Below, piece by piece: positions 51,152-59,210 of a stretch of 64,000 bases of DNA (the stretch's first letter is position 1; each line of letters begins with the position of its first letter). The stretch is from Sedimentisphaerales bacterium. GTDB lineage: Bacteria; Planctomycetota; Phycisphaerae; Sedimentisphaerales; SG8-4. The position numbers were made by a program, and so were the translations under genes. The notes under the pieces are model-generated. The model was given only the letters and a program-made list of their open reading frames with translations, did not search any database and had not been told where the DNA came from. The DNA is taken from NCBI GenBank assembly GCA_016932895.1, contig JAFGCA010000275.1, forward strand, positions 4,183-68,182, given 5' to 3'.

Positions 51152-54100
51152 ATGCAGCAGAATGAGGAGACAATTTTCGACGCCGCCCTGCAGTGCAATA
51201 GCCCTGTCGAGCGAATTGCCTACCTGGCAAGGGCCTGTGGAAACGATGCGAGGTTGCGTGCAGACGTCGACGCCTTACTCAGCGCGCACGACTCGCAGTG
51301 TATGCTCGACAAGCCTGTCCTGGTGGGCGAGACAATGTCCGGGCCCCTGCCCTTGAGCGAAGGGCCCGGCACGGTCATCGGGCGGTACAAGCTGCTGGAG
51401 AGGATCGGCGAGGGGGGCATGGCGGTGGTGTATATGGCCGAGCAGGAAGAGCCCATCCGCCGCAAGGTGGCGCTGAAAATCATCAAATTGGGAATGGACA
51501 CCAGGCAGGTCATCGCACGTTTTGAGGCGGAACGCCAGGCTTTGGCGATGATGGATCATCCCAATATCGCTAAGGTGTTCGACGCGGGGGCGACCGAAAC
51601 AGGCCGGCCGTACTTCGTCATGGAACTGGTCCAGGGAGTCTCCATCACCGAATACTGCGATCAAGACAATCTCAGCACCAAGGAGCGTCTGGCCTTGTTT
51701 CTCCAGGTGTGCAACGCCGTCCAGCACGCCCACCAGAAAGGTATCATCCACCGCGACATCAAGCCCTCCAACGTCATGGTCGCGCACCATGACGGCAAGT
51801 CCGTCCCCAAGGTCATCGATTTCGGGATTGCCAAGGCGACCAACCAGCGGCTGACAGAAAAGACGCTCTTTACGCGCTACGCCCACATCATCGGCACACC
51901 GGCCTACATGAGCCCCGAGCAGGCGGGGCTAAGCGATCTGGATATCGATACCCGGACCGATATCTACTCGCTGGGCGTGCTGCTCTATGAGCTGCTTACC
52001 GGCACCATACCGTTCAGCGAAGAAAAGCTCCGCAAGGCCGGCTACCTTGAGATGCAGCGGATCATCCGAGAGCAGGAACCGGCCAAGCCCTCGACAAAGC
52101 TGACCACCCTCGGCGCAACACTGACGGATGTGGCGAAACACCGCGGCTGTACTGCGGATCTGCTCCGCAAGGCCATCCGGGGCGACCTGGATTGGATTGT
52201 CATGAAGGCCTTGGAAAAAGCAAGGGAAAGGCGCTACGATAATGCCTCTGCTTTGGCGATGGACATTGAGCGTCACCTGAAGAACGAGCCGATCCTGGCC
52301 GGTTCCCTGGGCATACTCTATCACCTCCAGAAGTTTGTCCGCAGATACCGGTCACGCATCGCCATGGCCGTGGTGGTAACGGTGCTCGCAGTCGGTCTGG
52401 TCATAACGGCAGTCAAGTACCGGCACACTTTGCGCCTGGAATGGGCCAAAGGTGAAGCATTACCCCGCCTGGAGGAACTTGTCAAAGCGGGGGATTACCA
52501 CACGGCCTTCCCTCTGGCCCGGCAGGCCCGCAAGATCATTCCTCGGGATCCTGTTTTGCAGGATCTGTGGCCACGTATCAGCAAGACATACTCGATTACC
52601 ACGACGCCGGCAGGGGCTGAGGTGTTCTATCGGAAATACTCTGACCAGGATGCGCCCTGGCACTACCTCGGGCGATGTCCTTTGGAAGACATCATCCTCG
52701 CCAACAGTATCTATCACTGGAAGTTCGAAAAGCAGGGCTTCATCCCCCATGAATGCGTCACCGATCGGTCCCTGTCGGTTCAGTTGTGTCCCAGTGACCT
52801 CGGGCGAGAGATGGTTTGGGTCGAGGGCTGGCAGGCTGTACTGCCCGGCGATTCTCATGCCCCGGGCACAGCTTTTACAGCAACCACGCCTTTCTTGAGA
52901 ATTTCGGCTGAACGGCCTCGTGATGCCCATGTCCAAAGCGCGACCGTCGAGGTGCCGGCCTTCTTAATGGACAAATATGAAATCACGAATGAGCAATTCC
53001 AGACCTTCGTCAATGCGGGGGGATACACCAACGCCGACTACTGGGAAGGATTGGATTTCATTGAGTATGGTCGTCGACTATCCTGGCAGGAAGCGATGGC
53101 CCGGTTCCGGGACCAGACGGATCAGCCGGGCCCGGCCACGTGGGAGGACGGGACTTATCCGCAGGGGCAGGAGCGATATCCAGTTTCCGGTGTCAGTTGG
53201 TTCGAGGCAATGGCCTATGCCAGGTTCTCCGGTAGTAGCCTGCCCACGGTCCATCATTGGCAAAAAGCAGCGTGCTTGGAGGAGTCCTCTTCGATTGTGC
53301 CCCACAGCAATTTCGCCGTAGGCGGAACGGCCGTCGTGGGCAGTTTCCCCGGCATGGGGCATACAGGGCTCTGCGATATGGCGGGAAACGTGAAAGAATG
53401 GTGCTTCAATGCCACGGATGATTCCGGCGGCGAGCGCTATATCCTGGGGGGGAGCTACGGGGAGCAGATGTATCAGTTTTTCGCCCAGGACTTCCGATCT
53501 CCGTGGAATAGAAGCCGTGTTAACGGGTTTCGCTGCGTGAAATACTCGGAAGGCATCCGTTCATTTGCAGATGGGTTTCTGGCACCCGTGCCACTGCCAA
53601 AGACGAGGGACTATACCACCTCGGAGCCCTGCTCCGACGAAGAGTATCGTTTCATCCTGCGACGGTTCGAATACGATCGGCTGCCCTTGGATTGGGAAGT
53701 GGAGAGCGTGGACGACAGCGCGCCGTTCTGGCGGGAAGAGACGATCACCTTCAACGCGGCCTATGAACGGGAACGAGTGATTGCCCATCTTTTCTTGCCC
53801 AAGGACGTTGTACCTCCCTATCAGGTCGTTGTCTATTTTCCGGATAATACCGCACTGGAACAGCGACCTTTTACCGGCTTGGAGCAACGGGGCTTCACAG
53901 AGATGGTCCTTCTCAGTGGCCGAGCCTTGATGTTCCCCATCTATCAGGGCACCTATGAGCGCAGTTTCGGCAGAATGCTGAATTGGTACGTCGAGCCACA
54001 CGCCACCACGGATTGGATCATTCACGTCTGCAAGGATGTGCGTCGATCGATTGACTATTTGGAAACCCGGCCTGATATCGACAAAGACAGGATAGCATAC

Positions 54101-54466
54101 TATGGGGTGGACAATGGAGGGGGATGCGGCCCAATGGTCCTGGCAGTTGAAGACCGCTTCCAAGCGGGGATCCTGGTGACGGGAGGATTCTTCACCAATA
54201 GAGTGACTGCAACCACGCGCGCCATCGATCCTATGCACCATGCTCCTAGAGTCAAGGTACCCGTGCTCATGATCAACGGTAAAGATGATTATGCTGCTCC
54301 CTACGAAACCTCGCAACGACCGATGTATGAGTTCCTGGGGACACCGGAGGCATTCAAGGAACACAAGCCATATCCATGCGGACATGGCGTGCTCAGTTTG
54401 TTTAGCAATCAAGTTCACCAAGATGTAGTCGACTGGCTGGATCGCTACTTAGGGCCGGTACAGTGA
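51152..54466 (+). CDS. Ser/Thr kinase fused to FGE-like and alpha/beta-hydrolase domains
   Basis: 1104 residues. Kinase at about 78-380: Gly-Glu-Gly-Gly-Met-Ala-Val-Val-Tyr loop, Lys109, His-Arg-Asp202, Asp223-Phe-Gly and Ser-Pro-Glu, all present. A membrane helix lies at about 402-421, then a PEGA-like beta domain at about 478-550. An FGE/SUMF1-type lectin-like domain covers about 553-815 (Lys-Tyr-Glu-Ile-Thr-Asn-Glu-Gln, Pro-Val-Ser-Gly-Val-Ser-Trp) and lacks the Cys pair of true formylglycine enzymes. An alpha/beta-hydrolase ends the chain at about 850-1104. Its nucleophile elbow reads Gly-Val-Asp987-Asn-Gly-Gly, so Asp replaces the usual Ser; Asp1045/1046 and His1078 complete a possible triad. 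The kinase is cytoplasmic and the rest periplasmic. The ECF sigma gene in front is the likely target. Confidence 0.92.
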   Translation: MQQNEETIFDAALQCNSPVERIAYLARACGNDARLRADVDALLSAHDSQCMLDKPVLVGETMSGPLPLSEGPGTVIGRYKLLERIGEGGMAVVYMAEQEEPIRRKVALKIIKLGMDTRQVIARFEAERQALAMMDHPNIAKVFDAGATETGRPYFVMELVQGVSITEYCDQDNLSTKERLALFLQVCNAVQHAHQKGIIHRDIKPSNVMVAHHDGKSVPKVIDFGIAKATNQRLTEKTLFTRYAHIIGTPAYMSPEQAGLSDLDIDTRTDIYSLGVLLYELLTGTIPFSEEKLRKAGYLEMQRIIREQEPAKPSTKLTTLGATLTDVAKHRGCTADLLRKAIRGDLDWIVMKALEKARERRYDNASALAMDIERHLKNEPILAGSLGILYHLQKFVRRYRSRIAMAVVVTVLAVGLVITAVKYRHTLRLEWAKGEALPRLEELVKAGDYHTAFPLARQARKIIPRDPVLQDLWPRISKTYSITTTPAGAEVFYRKYSDQDAPWHYLGRCPLEDIILANSIYHWKFEKQGFIPHECVTDRSLSVQLCPSDLGREMVWVEGWQAVLPGDSHAPGTAFTATTPFLRISAERPRDAHVQSATVEVPAFLMDKYEITNEQFQTFVNAGGYTNADYWEGLDFIEYGRRLSWQEAMARFRDQTDQPGPATWEDGTYPQGQERYPVSGVSWFEAMAYARFSGSSLPTVHHWQKAACLEESSSIVPHSNFAVGGTAVVGSFPGMGHTGLCDMAGNVKEWCFNATDDSGGERYILGGSYGEQMYQFFAQDFRSPWNRSRVNGFRCVKYSEGIRSFADGFLAPVPLPKTRDYTTSEPCSDEEYRFILRRFEYDRLPLDWEVESVDDSAPFWREETITFNAAYERERVIAHLFLPKDVVPPYQVVVYFPDNTALEQRPFTGLEQRGFTEMVLLSGRALMFPIYQGTYERSFGRMLNWYVEPHATTDWIIHVCKDVRRSIDYLETRPDIDKDRIAYYGVDNGGGCGPMVLAVEDRFQAGILVTGGFFTNRVTATTRAIDPMHHAPRVKVPVLMINGKDDYAAPYETSQRPMYEFLGTPEAFKEHKPYPCGHGVLSLFSNQVHQDVVDWLDRYLGPVQ

Positions 54467-54475
54467 AAAACAAAA

Positions 54476-54499
54476 GGCTGGAGACCATGGTTTCCAGTC
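54476..54499 (+). terminator. Hairpin after the kinase gene
   Basis: GGCTGGAGAC (54476-54485) pairs with GTTTCCAGTC (54490-54499) with a CATG loop and two G-T wobbles, 10 nt after the stop. There is no clear T-tract. Confidence 0.4.
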
Positions 54500-54542
54500 T
54501 GTGCCTTACGACAGTCGGGCTGAGGTGAAACCGATATAGCAG

Positions 54543-54624
54543 GGGCGGGTGAGTGACTCGATGTTGGCCACATCCTCACCAGCCCACACCTGCTCCGCGG
54601 AATTGGTGTGCCCGCACGGAGATT
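54543..54624 (+). repeat. 82-bp palindromic direct repeat, copy 1
   Basis: It begins with GGGCGGGTGAG (54543-54553) paired, with one mismatch, to CTCACCAGCCC (54575-54585). A conserved right part follows, including CTCCGCGGA and GCCCGCACGGAG. Copy 2 at 56892-56973 matches at about nine of ten positions. This copy ends 33 bp before the start of the lipoprotein gene at 54658. Confidence 0.7.
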
Positions 54625-54657
54625 AGAGCATATCTACATCCTGGAAAGGAGAGGACT

Positions 54658-56547
54658 ATGAAGGCGACGATACACACATCCCTATGGACGATGATTACTA
54701 TCCTGACAGTCATTTTGTTTGGATGCGCCGGTGAAACGGCTGCGTCACCAGAAATCATCATTCAACCGAAGCCCCTTGCCGTCGACCCGGGTGAAGCAGC
54801 AACGTTCATTGTCACCGCGAGTGCGGGCGGAGGTAGCAATCTCACTTACCAGTGGCAGATCAATGGGATCGATATCTTCGGCGCTACGGCGGCGAGTTTC
54901 ACCATCGACGAGGTAAGGCAATCGGATCTGGGGCTGTACACGGTCACCATTGCCGATTCGACCGGCGCAGTGACCAGCGAGCCGGCAGCGTTGAAACTGG
55001 CGCGGTGGACGGACCTGGTCTGCTTCGGGTCAAGTGAAAGTATGGCCCAGTATTCCAATGGCCCATCCTGGGTCGATCGGCTGGCCGAGTTGCTCGGCAT
55101 TCGCCCCACGCACTATCGCAACTATGCAACGGGCGCTGCCGGCAACGCGGGCGTGGCTGCACAGATTACCAGCTATTTGAATCACAATCAGCCCACCGAT
55201 CGAACTCTGGTCGCATGGTGGGATGGCGGAGCTGCGTATGAAATTGTCACGGGAAGTTCAATAAACACAGCAATGACCGGGCACATGGCAAACATCCAAC
55301 GACTGATTGACGCCGGCGCCCGCATTTTCTTGATCCCTCACATCATGCCAGGGGAGTCGATCCCAGCGTTCCGCATGTATTACCCACATGTAACCAATGA
55401 GCTGAGCCTCGAATACAACAGGACAGTGGACGAGAGGCTGGCAGCGTTAAAGCAGGCCCATGGGATCACCGTATTTCGGCCGGACATGTTTCAGTTCTTC
55501 AACGACATATGGGCGGCCCCGGAGGTCTACGGCTTTACAGACCTGAACAATCCAGCCCAAAGCAGGCCGGGCAATGACGATGCGTTCTTCTTTTGGGATG
55601 CTGCCCACCCCACACGCACAGGACACCTGGTCATCGGCCAGGAGATATATCGCCAGCTCATGGTCGAAGCTGAACGTGCGGCGCTGCTCCAGACGGAGCA
55701 GGCGTGGGCGGCGGCGACCGCCGGCAGCGATCCGGAAGATGTCTTGTCCTTCTTGTGTGATGACGCTGTGCTGTATCCTGGCGACGGTCCGGCGGTGCAT
55801 GGCAAATCGGAAATCCTGGTCTTCCAGACGGCCAGCAGGACGATGCTGGGATTCCACCAGATCTTTGCACCAGTAGAGGCTTACGTTTCCCCGGCCGGAG
55901 ATCTGGGCTATACGGTGGGCCAGTTCGAAACGTTTTCGAGCAATTCTGAAGGAACTCCCCTTGTCGCTTCGGGCCGGTATGTGAACCTATGGCGCAGGGA
56001 TGCAGACGGAAACTGGAAGAATTCTCTGGCCATCCATTCGCCCTTGAGTCCACCGACGCCGGGAGAGGGGACGCTGCCTGAGCCACCGGTGGCCGAGCTT
56101 CCCGTCCCCAGATGGCCTGATCCTCCACTGGATATTGACATGGACACGCAGCGCGCCGTTTTACTTCAGACGGATCAAGACTTGGCCGAAGCGATGACCG
56201 CTGGAATTGCCACCGGTCAATTCGATGCGATGGCTGCATTCTTCGATGAGGATGCTGTCTTCTATCCCGCCGGTTCTCCCACCATTGACGGCGAATCTGC
56301 CATTTGTGCCTTTTTCGAGGCCGAGGCCGTGGAGCCCGATTTCACCCTGACCACAGTACCGTTTGAGGCGCAGGTCTCCCGTTCCGGCGATCTCGGCCAC
56401 ACGCTCGGGATCTATCAATCTCGGTTCGACAGTACCGAGGATTCTCCACTGGTGCTGGGTGTCTATCTCTCGGTTTGGGAAAATGACGTAAATGGACATT
56501 GGATGATCGTCATGCAAGTACACTCACCGACAGGGTCACAAGATTAG
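54658..56547 (+). CDS. Lipoprotein with Ig, SGNH-like and two SnoaL-like domains
   Basis: 629 residues from the ATG at 54658 (GGAAAGGAGAGG site). The lipobox is Leu-Phe-Gly-Cys23. An Ig-like domain covers about 32-115 (Tyr-Gln-Trp, Asp-Leu-Gly-Leu-Tyr-Thr-Val). A lecithinase-type SGNH fold follows to about 340 (Gly-Pro-Ser-Trp-Val-Asp, Asn-Tyr-Ala-Thr-Gly, Asp314-Ala-Ala-His317). Block I reads Phe-Gly-Ser-Ser instead of Phe-Gly-Asp-Ser. The block III Asn seems to be Ala. Two DUF4440/SnoaL-like domains with Asp-Asp/Glu-Asp-Ala-Val-Leu/Phe-Tyr-Pro follow, at about 350-480 and 505-625. It may bind rather than cut. It is separated from the kinase gene by the 82-bp repeat. Confidence 0.85.
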   Translation: MKATIHTSLWTMITILTVILFGCAGETAASPEIIIQPKPLAVDPGEAATFIVTASAGGGSNLTYQWQINGIDIFGATAASFTIDEVRQSDLGLYTVTIADSTGAVTSEPAALKLARWTDLVCFGSSESMAQYSNGPSWVDRLAELLGIRPTHYRNYATGAAGNAGVAAQITSYLNHNQPTDRTLVAWWDGGAAYEIVTGSSINTAMTGHMANIQRLIDAGARIFLIPHIMPGESIPAFRMYYPHVTNELSLEYNRTVDERLAALKQAHGITVFRPDMFQFFNDIWAAPEVYGFTDLNNPAQSRPGNDDAFFFWDAAHPTRTGHLVIGQEIYRQLMVEAERAALLQTEQAWAAATAGSDPEDVLSFLCDDAVLYPGDGPAVHGKSEILVFQTASRTMLGFHQIFAPVEAYVSPAGDLGYTVGQFETFSSNSEGTPLVASGRYVNLWRRDADGNWKNSLAIHSPLSPPTPGEGTLPEPPVAELPVPRWPDPPLDIDMDTQRAVLLQTDQDLAEAMTAGIATGQFDAMAAFFDEDAVFYPAGSPTIDGESAICAFFEAEAVEPDFTLTTVPFEAQVSRSGDLGHTLGIYQSRFDSTEDSPLVLGVYLSVWENDVNGHWMIVMQVHSPTGSQD

Positions 56548-56588
56548 GTGGTAAATCGCTGAGAAGACAAAACATGAAAGGAGCGATC

Positions 56589-56849
56589 ATGAACAGGTTG
56601 AGCATAATTGTGATGGGAGTTGTTTTGCAGATATCCGCGTTTGGCTTTGGTTCAGCGGTGTACGCTGATGTCTGGCCGGATCACGTTGTCTTTCAAGCCG
56701 AAACCTTTGATCCCAGATGCGTGCATGCCGCGGACCTGGATGGCGATGGTGACTTGGACGTGCTCTCGGCATCTTCTCGTGACGGCAAGATCGCCTGGTA
56801 TGAGAACGAGTGTACGAATAGAACATCGGCAGCAGATGCCGGTCTATAA
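56589..56849 (+). pseudogene. Truncated VCBS/FG-GAP protein gene
   Basis: 86 codons from the ATG at 56589 (GAAAGGAG site). A signal peptide leads directly into Ala-Asp-Leu-Asp-Gly-Asp-Gly-Asp-Leu-Asp-Val-Leu-Ser-Ala-Ser-Ser and Ile-Ala-Trp-Tyr-Glu-Asn-Glu, the first repeat of a family whose members normally have many such repeats and several hundred residues. The frame stops 12 codons later. It is most likely the intact 5' end of a gene whose remainder was deleted, perhaps at the following repeat. Confidence 0.75.
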
Positions 56850-56891
56850 GAGACACGCGGCAATGGATCCAGATTAACGTTGAAAAGTTGA

Positions 56892-56973
56892 GGGCTGGTG
56901 AGTAACTCGATGTTGACCACATCCTCACCAGCCCGGACCTGCTCCGCGGAGTTGGTTTGCCCGCACGGAGATA
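56892..56973 (+). repeat. 82-bp palindromic direct repeat, copy 2
   Basis: GGGCTGGTGAG (56892-56902) and CTCACCAGCCC (56924-56934) form an exact 11-bp stem, and the right part holds the palindrome CTCCGCGGAG. Same orientation as copy 1. It lies 43 bp after the truncated VCBS gene. Copy B of the 167-bp element now stands between it and the next gene. Confidence 0.7.
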
Positions 56974-57083
56974 GGATATGACTACCTTAGTACAAACCAG
57001 AGAGGAAATCCAGAATGATAAGATGACTATCGACAGGGTTGCTGTAGCCATTGTGTAAACTCAATCTTGTTTTAGTAGAGGAC

Positions 57084-57250
57084 TTTTGCAAAATGGAGAT
57101 TAGGCTTCTATTCTTCAAGGAAATCGTTGGTGTGATTTCCTTGAAGACAGAACTTAAATACCACTTTCGAAAGCACTTGCGTTCTCGGAAGGAAAAATCA
57201 CGAAGGAGATTTTTCCTTCCTAAAGTAAGCCTAATCTCCATTTTGCAAAA
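57084..57250 (+). repeat. 167-bp hairpin element, copy B (MITE-like)
   Basis: The terminal inverted repeats TTTTGCAAAATGGAGATTAG... are exact here and extend outwards by GGAC/GTCC (57080-57083, 57251-57254). The hairpins CTTCAAGGAAATC/GATTTCCTTGAAG and GGAAGGAAAAATC/GATTTTTCCTTCC are both perfect, with 8-nt loops. It differs from copy A at about 18 of 167 positions, most of them in the unpaired centre. It sits 43 bp before the NHL gene start. Confidence 0.85.
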
Positions 57251-57293
57251 GTCCAGTTAGTACAAGGACCACAGGTAACGAAAGGGAGAAACC

Positions 57294-58847
57294 ATGAAGA
57301 CGAGACAAAACATAGAACCGAGGTCGATACAATTCGTGATCGCCCTGACACTTACACTCACTATGCTCGGCTCAACGCAAGTAACCTTGGGCGGATTTCC
57401 GGAGTTCACAACCACGGCCGGAGTGCCCGAAGGCGTGGCCGCCGATGGGACCGGCAATGTTTACGTCAGCGTGCGCGCCGCCACCAGCGACCAGGTCTGG
57501 AAGTACTCACCGTCCGGCGTGGGCACGATGCTGAGCGATTTGGGCGAACCTGCGGGCGGCGCTGCTGGCCTGGCCGCCGATGACGCCGGCAATGTCTACA
57601 TGTGCCGGGCCATAATGAATCCGGGCGTGTATCGGATTACCCCGGACGGCCAGGCCCTCAAGCTGCCCGGTACGGAACAGATCGCGTGTGCCAATGCCCT
57701 GGCCTTCGACCCCAAAGAGACCCTCTATGTAAGCGAGACGTTTTCCGGGGATCTCGCCAGTGGCGACTTTGGGCAGGGAGGGATCTGGCGCATCGCCAGG
57801 GGCGGAACCGCCCAGCTCTGGCTCCGCGACGAACTGCTGACCGGATTACCTCCGGCCCTGTTTCCGTATCCCGTCGGGGCCAACGGTATCGGCTTTTATC
57901 ACAACGACGTCTATGTGGTCAATTCGGACAAGGGCCTGGTCGTCCGGATTCCGGTCCTCCAGGACGGCAGCCCAGGTACGCCGGAGGTGTGGAAGACGGT
58001 CGAGGACATTCCGGAATCGACGATGTATCAGTCGCCGGCCTTCCCCGTGATGTTGGACGGCCTCACCGTCGACACGAACGGCAACGTGTACGTCGCCGTG
58101 GTCAGCCGGAACGCGATCGTACGTATCAATGCCGACGACCGGTCGCAGGATACCGTGGCCGTGTACCCGGACTGTCCGCTCGATGCGCCCGCCAGTATGG
58201 CCCTGAATGCGCGCGAAGACACTCTCTTCATCACCAACCTCGGGATGTACGAGGGCTTGATTCCCAATCCGGTGCCCTGGCCCGGTCCGGGACTCGTCTG
58301 TACCGCGATGTCTGACGAAGTCGATCCCGGAGGGATCTGGACAGGCCGCTTGCCTCGCGGGGCCGCAGGTGAGGAGGATATGGCTTGGATCGAGGTGATC
58401 GGCGAAGAAAAGAACGGGATCTCAACGGTTGTCATGAAGGTCCTCAATCCAGATCCAGCCCTCTTTGGCATGTTCCCGGATGTGACCACACGGACCGATT
58501 CTTTGGGGACGTGGCTCAGAACCGGGCCGAATACATGGGACTACACATATATAGGTTACGGAACCACGGGAACGCACGAACCCGGATATGGCGATGTGGT
58601 TTGGATGCTGGTCTACAGAGGAACGGCAACGGCCACCGATTCGGATACCATCGTAGCCAGCGGTCGCGCCGAAGTGTATAGCGGACGTGATGAGTCCAAT
58701 CATCCTATGTTTGGTGACATACACGATCAGGACACCGACCCGCGGGATGGATTCCCGGACGCTGACGAAGAGCCGATCTTTTCTACCGATTACGAAGTGC
58801 CGGAGTATCGGATGCCCATGCTTCTACCGCCGGGGGCGGGCTTGTAA
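57294..58847 (+). CDS. Exported NHL/SMP-30-like propeller protein
   Basis: 517 residues; AAAGGGAG precedes the ATG. A signal peptide covers about 1-33. Then come propeller blades such as Gly-Val-Ala-Ala-Asp-Gly-Thr-Gly-Asn-Val-Tyr-Val-Ser, Gly-Leu-Ala-Ala-Asp-Asp-Ala-Gly-Asn-Val-Tyr and Gly-Leu-Thr-Val-Asp-Thr-Asn-Gly-Asn-Val-Tyr-Val-Ala. After about residue 345 a different beta-rich domain begins (Trp-Thr-Gly-Arg-Leu-Pro, Thr-Trp-Leu-Arg-Thr-Gly). It may be a sugar-lactonase-like or binding protein. The putative native leader is interrupted by the MITE-like element. Confidence 0.85.
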   Translation: MKTRQNIEPRSIQFVIALTLTLTMLGSTQVTLGGFPEFTTTAGVPEGVAADGTGNVYVSVRAATSDQVWKYSPSGVGTMLSDLGEPAGGAAGLAADDAGNVYMCRAIMNPGVYRITPDGQALKLPGTEQIACANALAFDPKETLYVSETFSGDLASGDFGQGGIWRIARGGTAQLWLRDELLTGLPPALFPYPVGANGIGFYHNDVYVVNSDKGLVVRIPVLQDGSPGTPEVWKTVEDIPESTMYQSPAFPVMLDGLTVDTNGNVYVAVVSRNAIVRINADDRSQDTVAVYPDCPLDAPASMALNAREDTLFITNLGMYEGLIPNPVPWPGPGLVCTAMSDEVDPGGIWTGRLPRGAAGEEDMAWIEVIGEEKNGISTVVMKVLNPDPALFGMFPDVTTRTDSLGTWLRTGPNTWDYTYIGYGTTGTHEPGYGDVVWMLVYRGTATATDSDTIVASGRAEVYSGRDESNHPMFGDIHDQDTDPRDGFPDADEEPIFSTDYEVPEYRMPMLLPPGAGL

Positions 58848-58927
58848 GGCGATCAGTCAGAATCCGGGCTGTGAATAGCCTCCATTAGTCAGAGTGAAAA
58901 ACACTTGGGTGTGACCAGAGTTCTGCG

Positions 58928-59095
58928 GTGAACTTGTCCCGTCGGCATCGTATCGGCATGGTCTCGGACGACGTCGGCCGCATCCTGCTGGTCGATGAGC
59001 AAGAGGTCGCCCGGGACGAACAGGCGGAATTGGCGATACCCGATGCCGGCCTGATCGACGACCTCCGCATCTACGGGCGTCCGGTGAAACCATAG
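58928..59095 (+). pseudogene. Remnant of a LamG/concanavalin-like domain gene
   Basis: An open stretch of 55 codons ends Asp-Asp-Val-Gly-Arg-Ile-Leu-Leu-Val-Asp-Glu-Gln-Glu-Val-Ala...Gly-Leu-Ile-Asp-Asp-Leu-Arg-Ile-Tyr-Gly-Arg, the usual last strands of a LamG jelly roll. There is no signal peptide, ribosome site or N-terminal half, so it is the 3' end of a lost gene. A terminator follows. Confidence 0.6.
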
Positions 59096-59126
59096 GACAT
59101 CTCACCCACTTGGCACCCACACCAGA

Positions 59127-59155
59127 GGGCCGGCGGAAAACGGAGCCGCCGGCCC
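59127..59155 (+). terminator. GC-rich terminator after the LamG remnant
   Basis: GGGCCGGCGG (59127-59136) pairs exactly with CCGCCGGCCC (59146-59155) across 9 nt, followed by GTTCGTTTG. On the other strand it could also serve the convergent methyltransferase gene. Confidence 0.6.
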
Positions 59156-59210
59156 GTTCGTTTGATCCGGACGCGTGCCTGCTGAAGGCGGGTATCGCCC
59201 GTGATTCGGA

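Noticed and set aside
56850..56973. 82-bp repeat considered as an integron attC site
   Set aside because: The GTTRRRY/RYYYAAC core sites are not present at the ends and no integrase is in the window.
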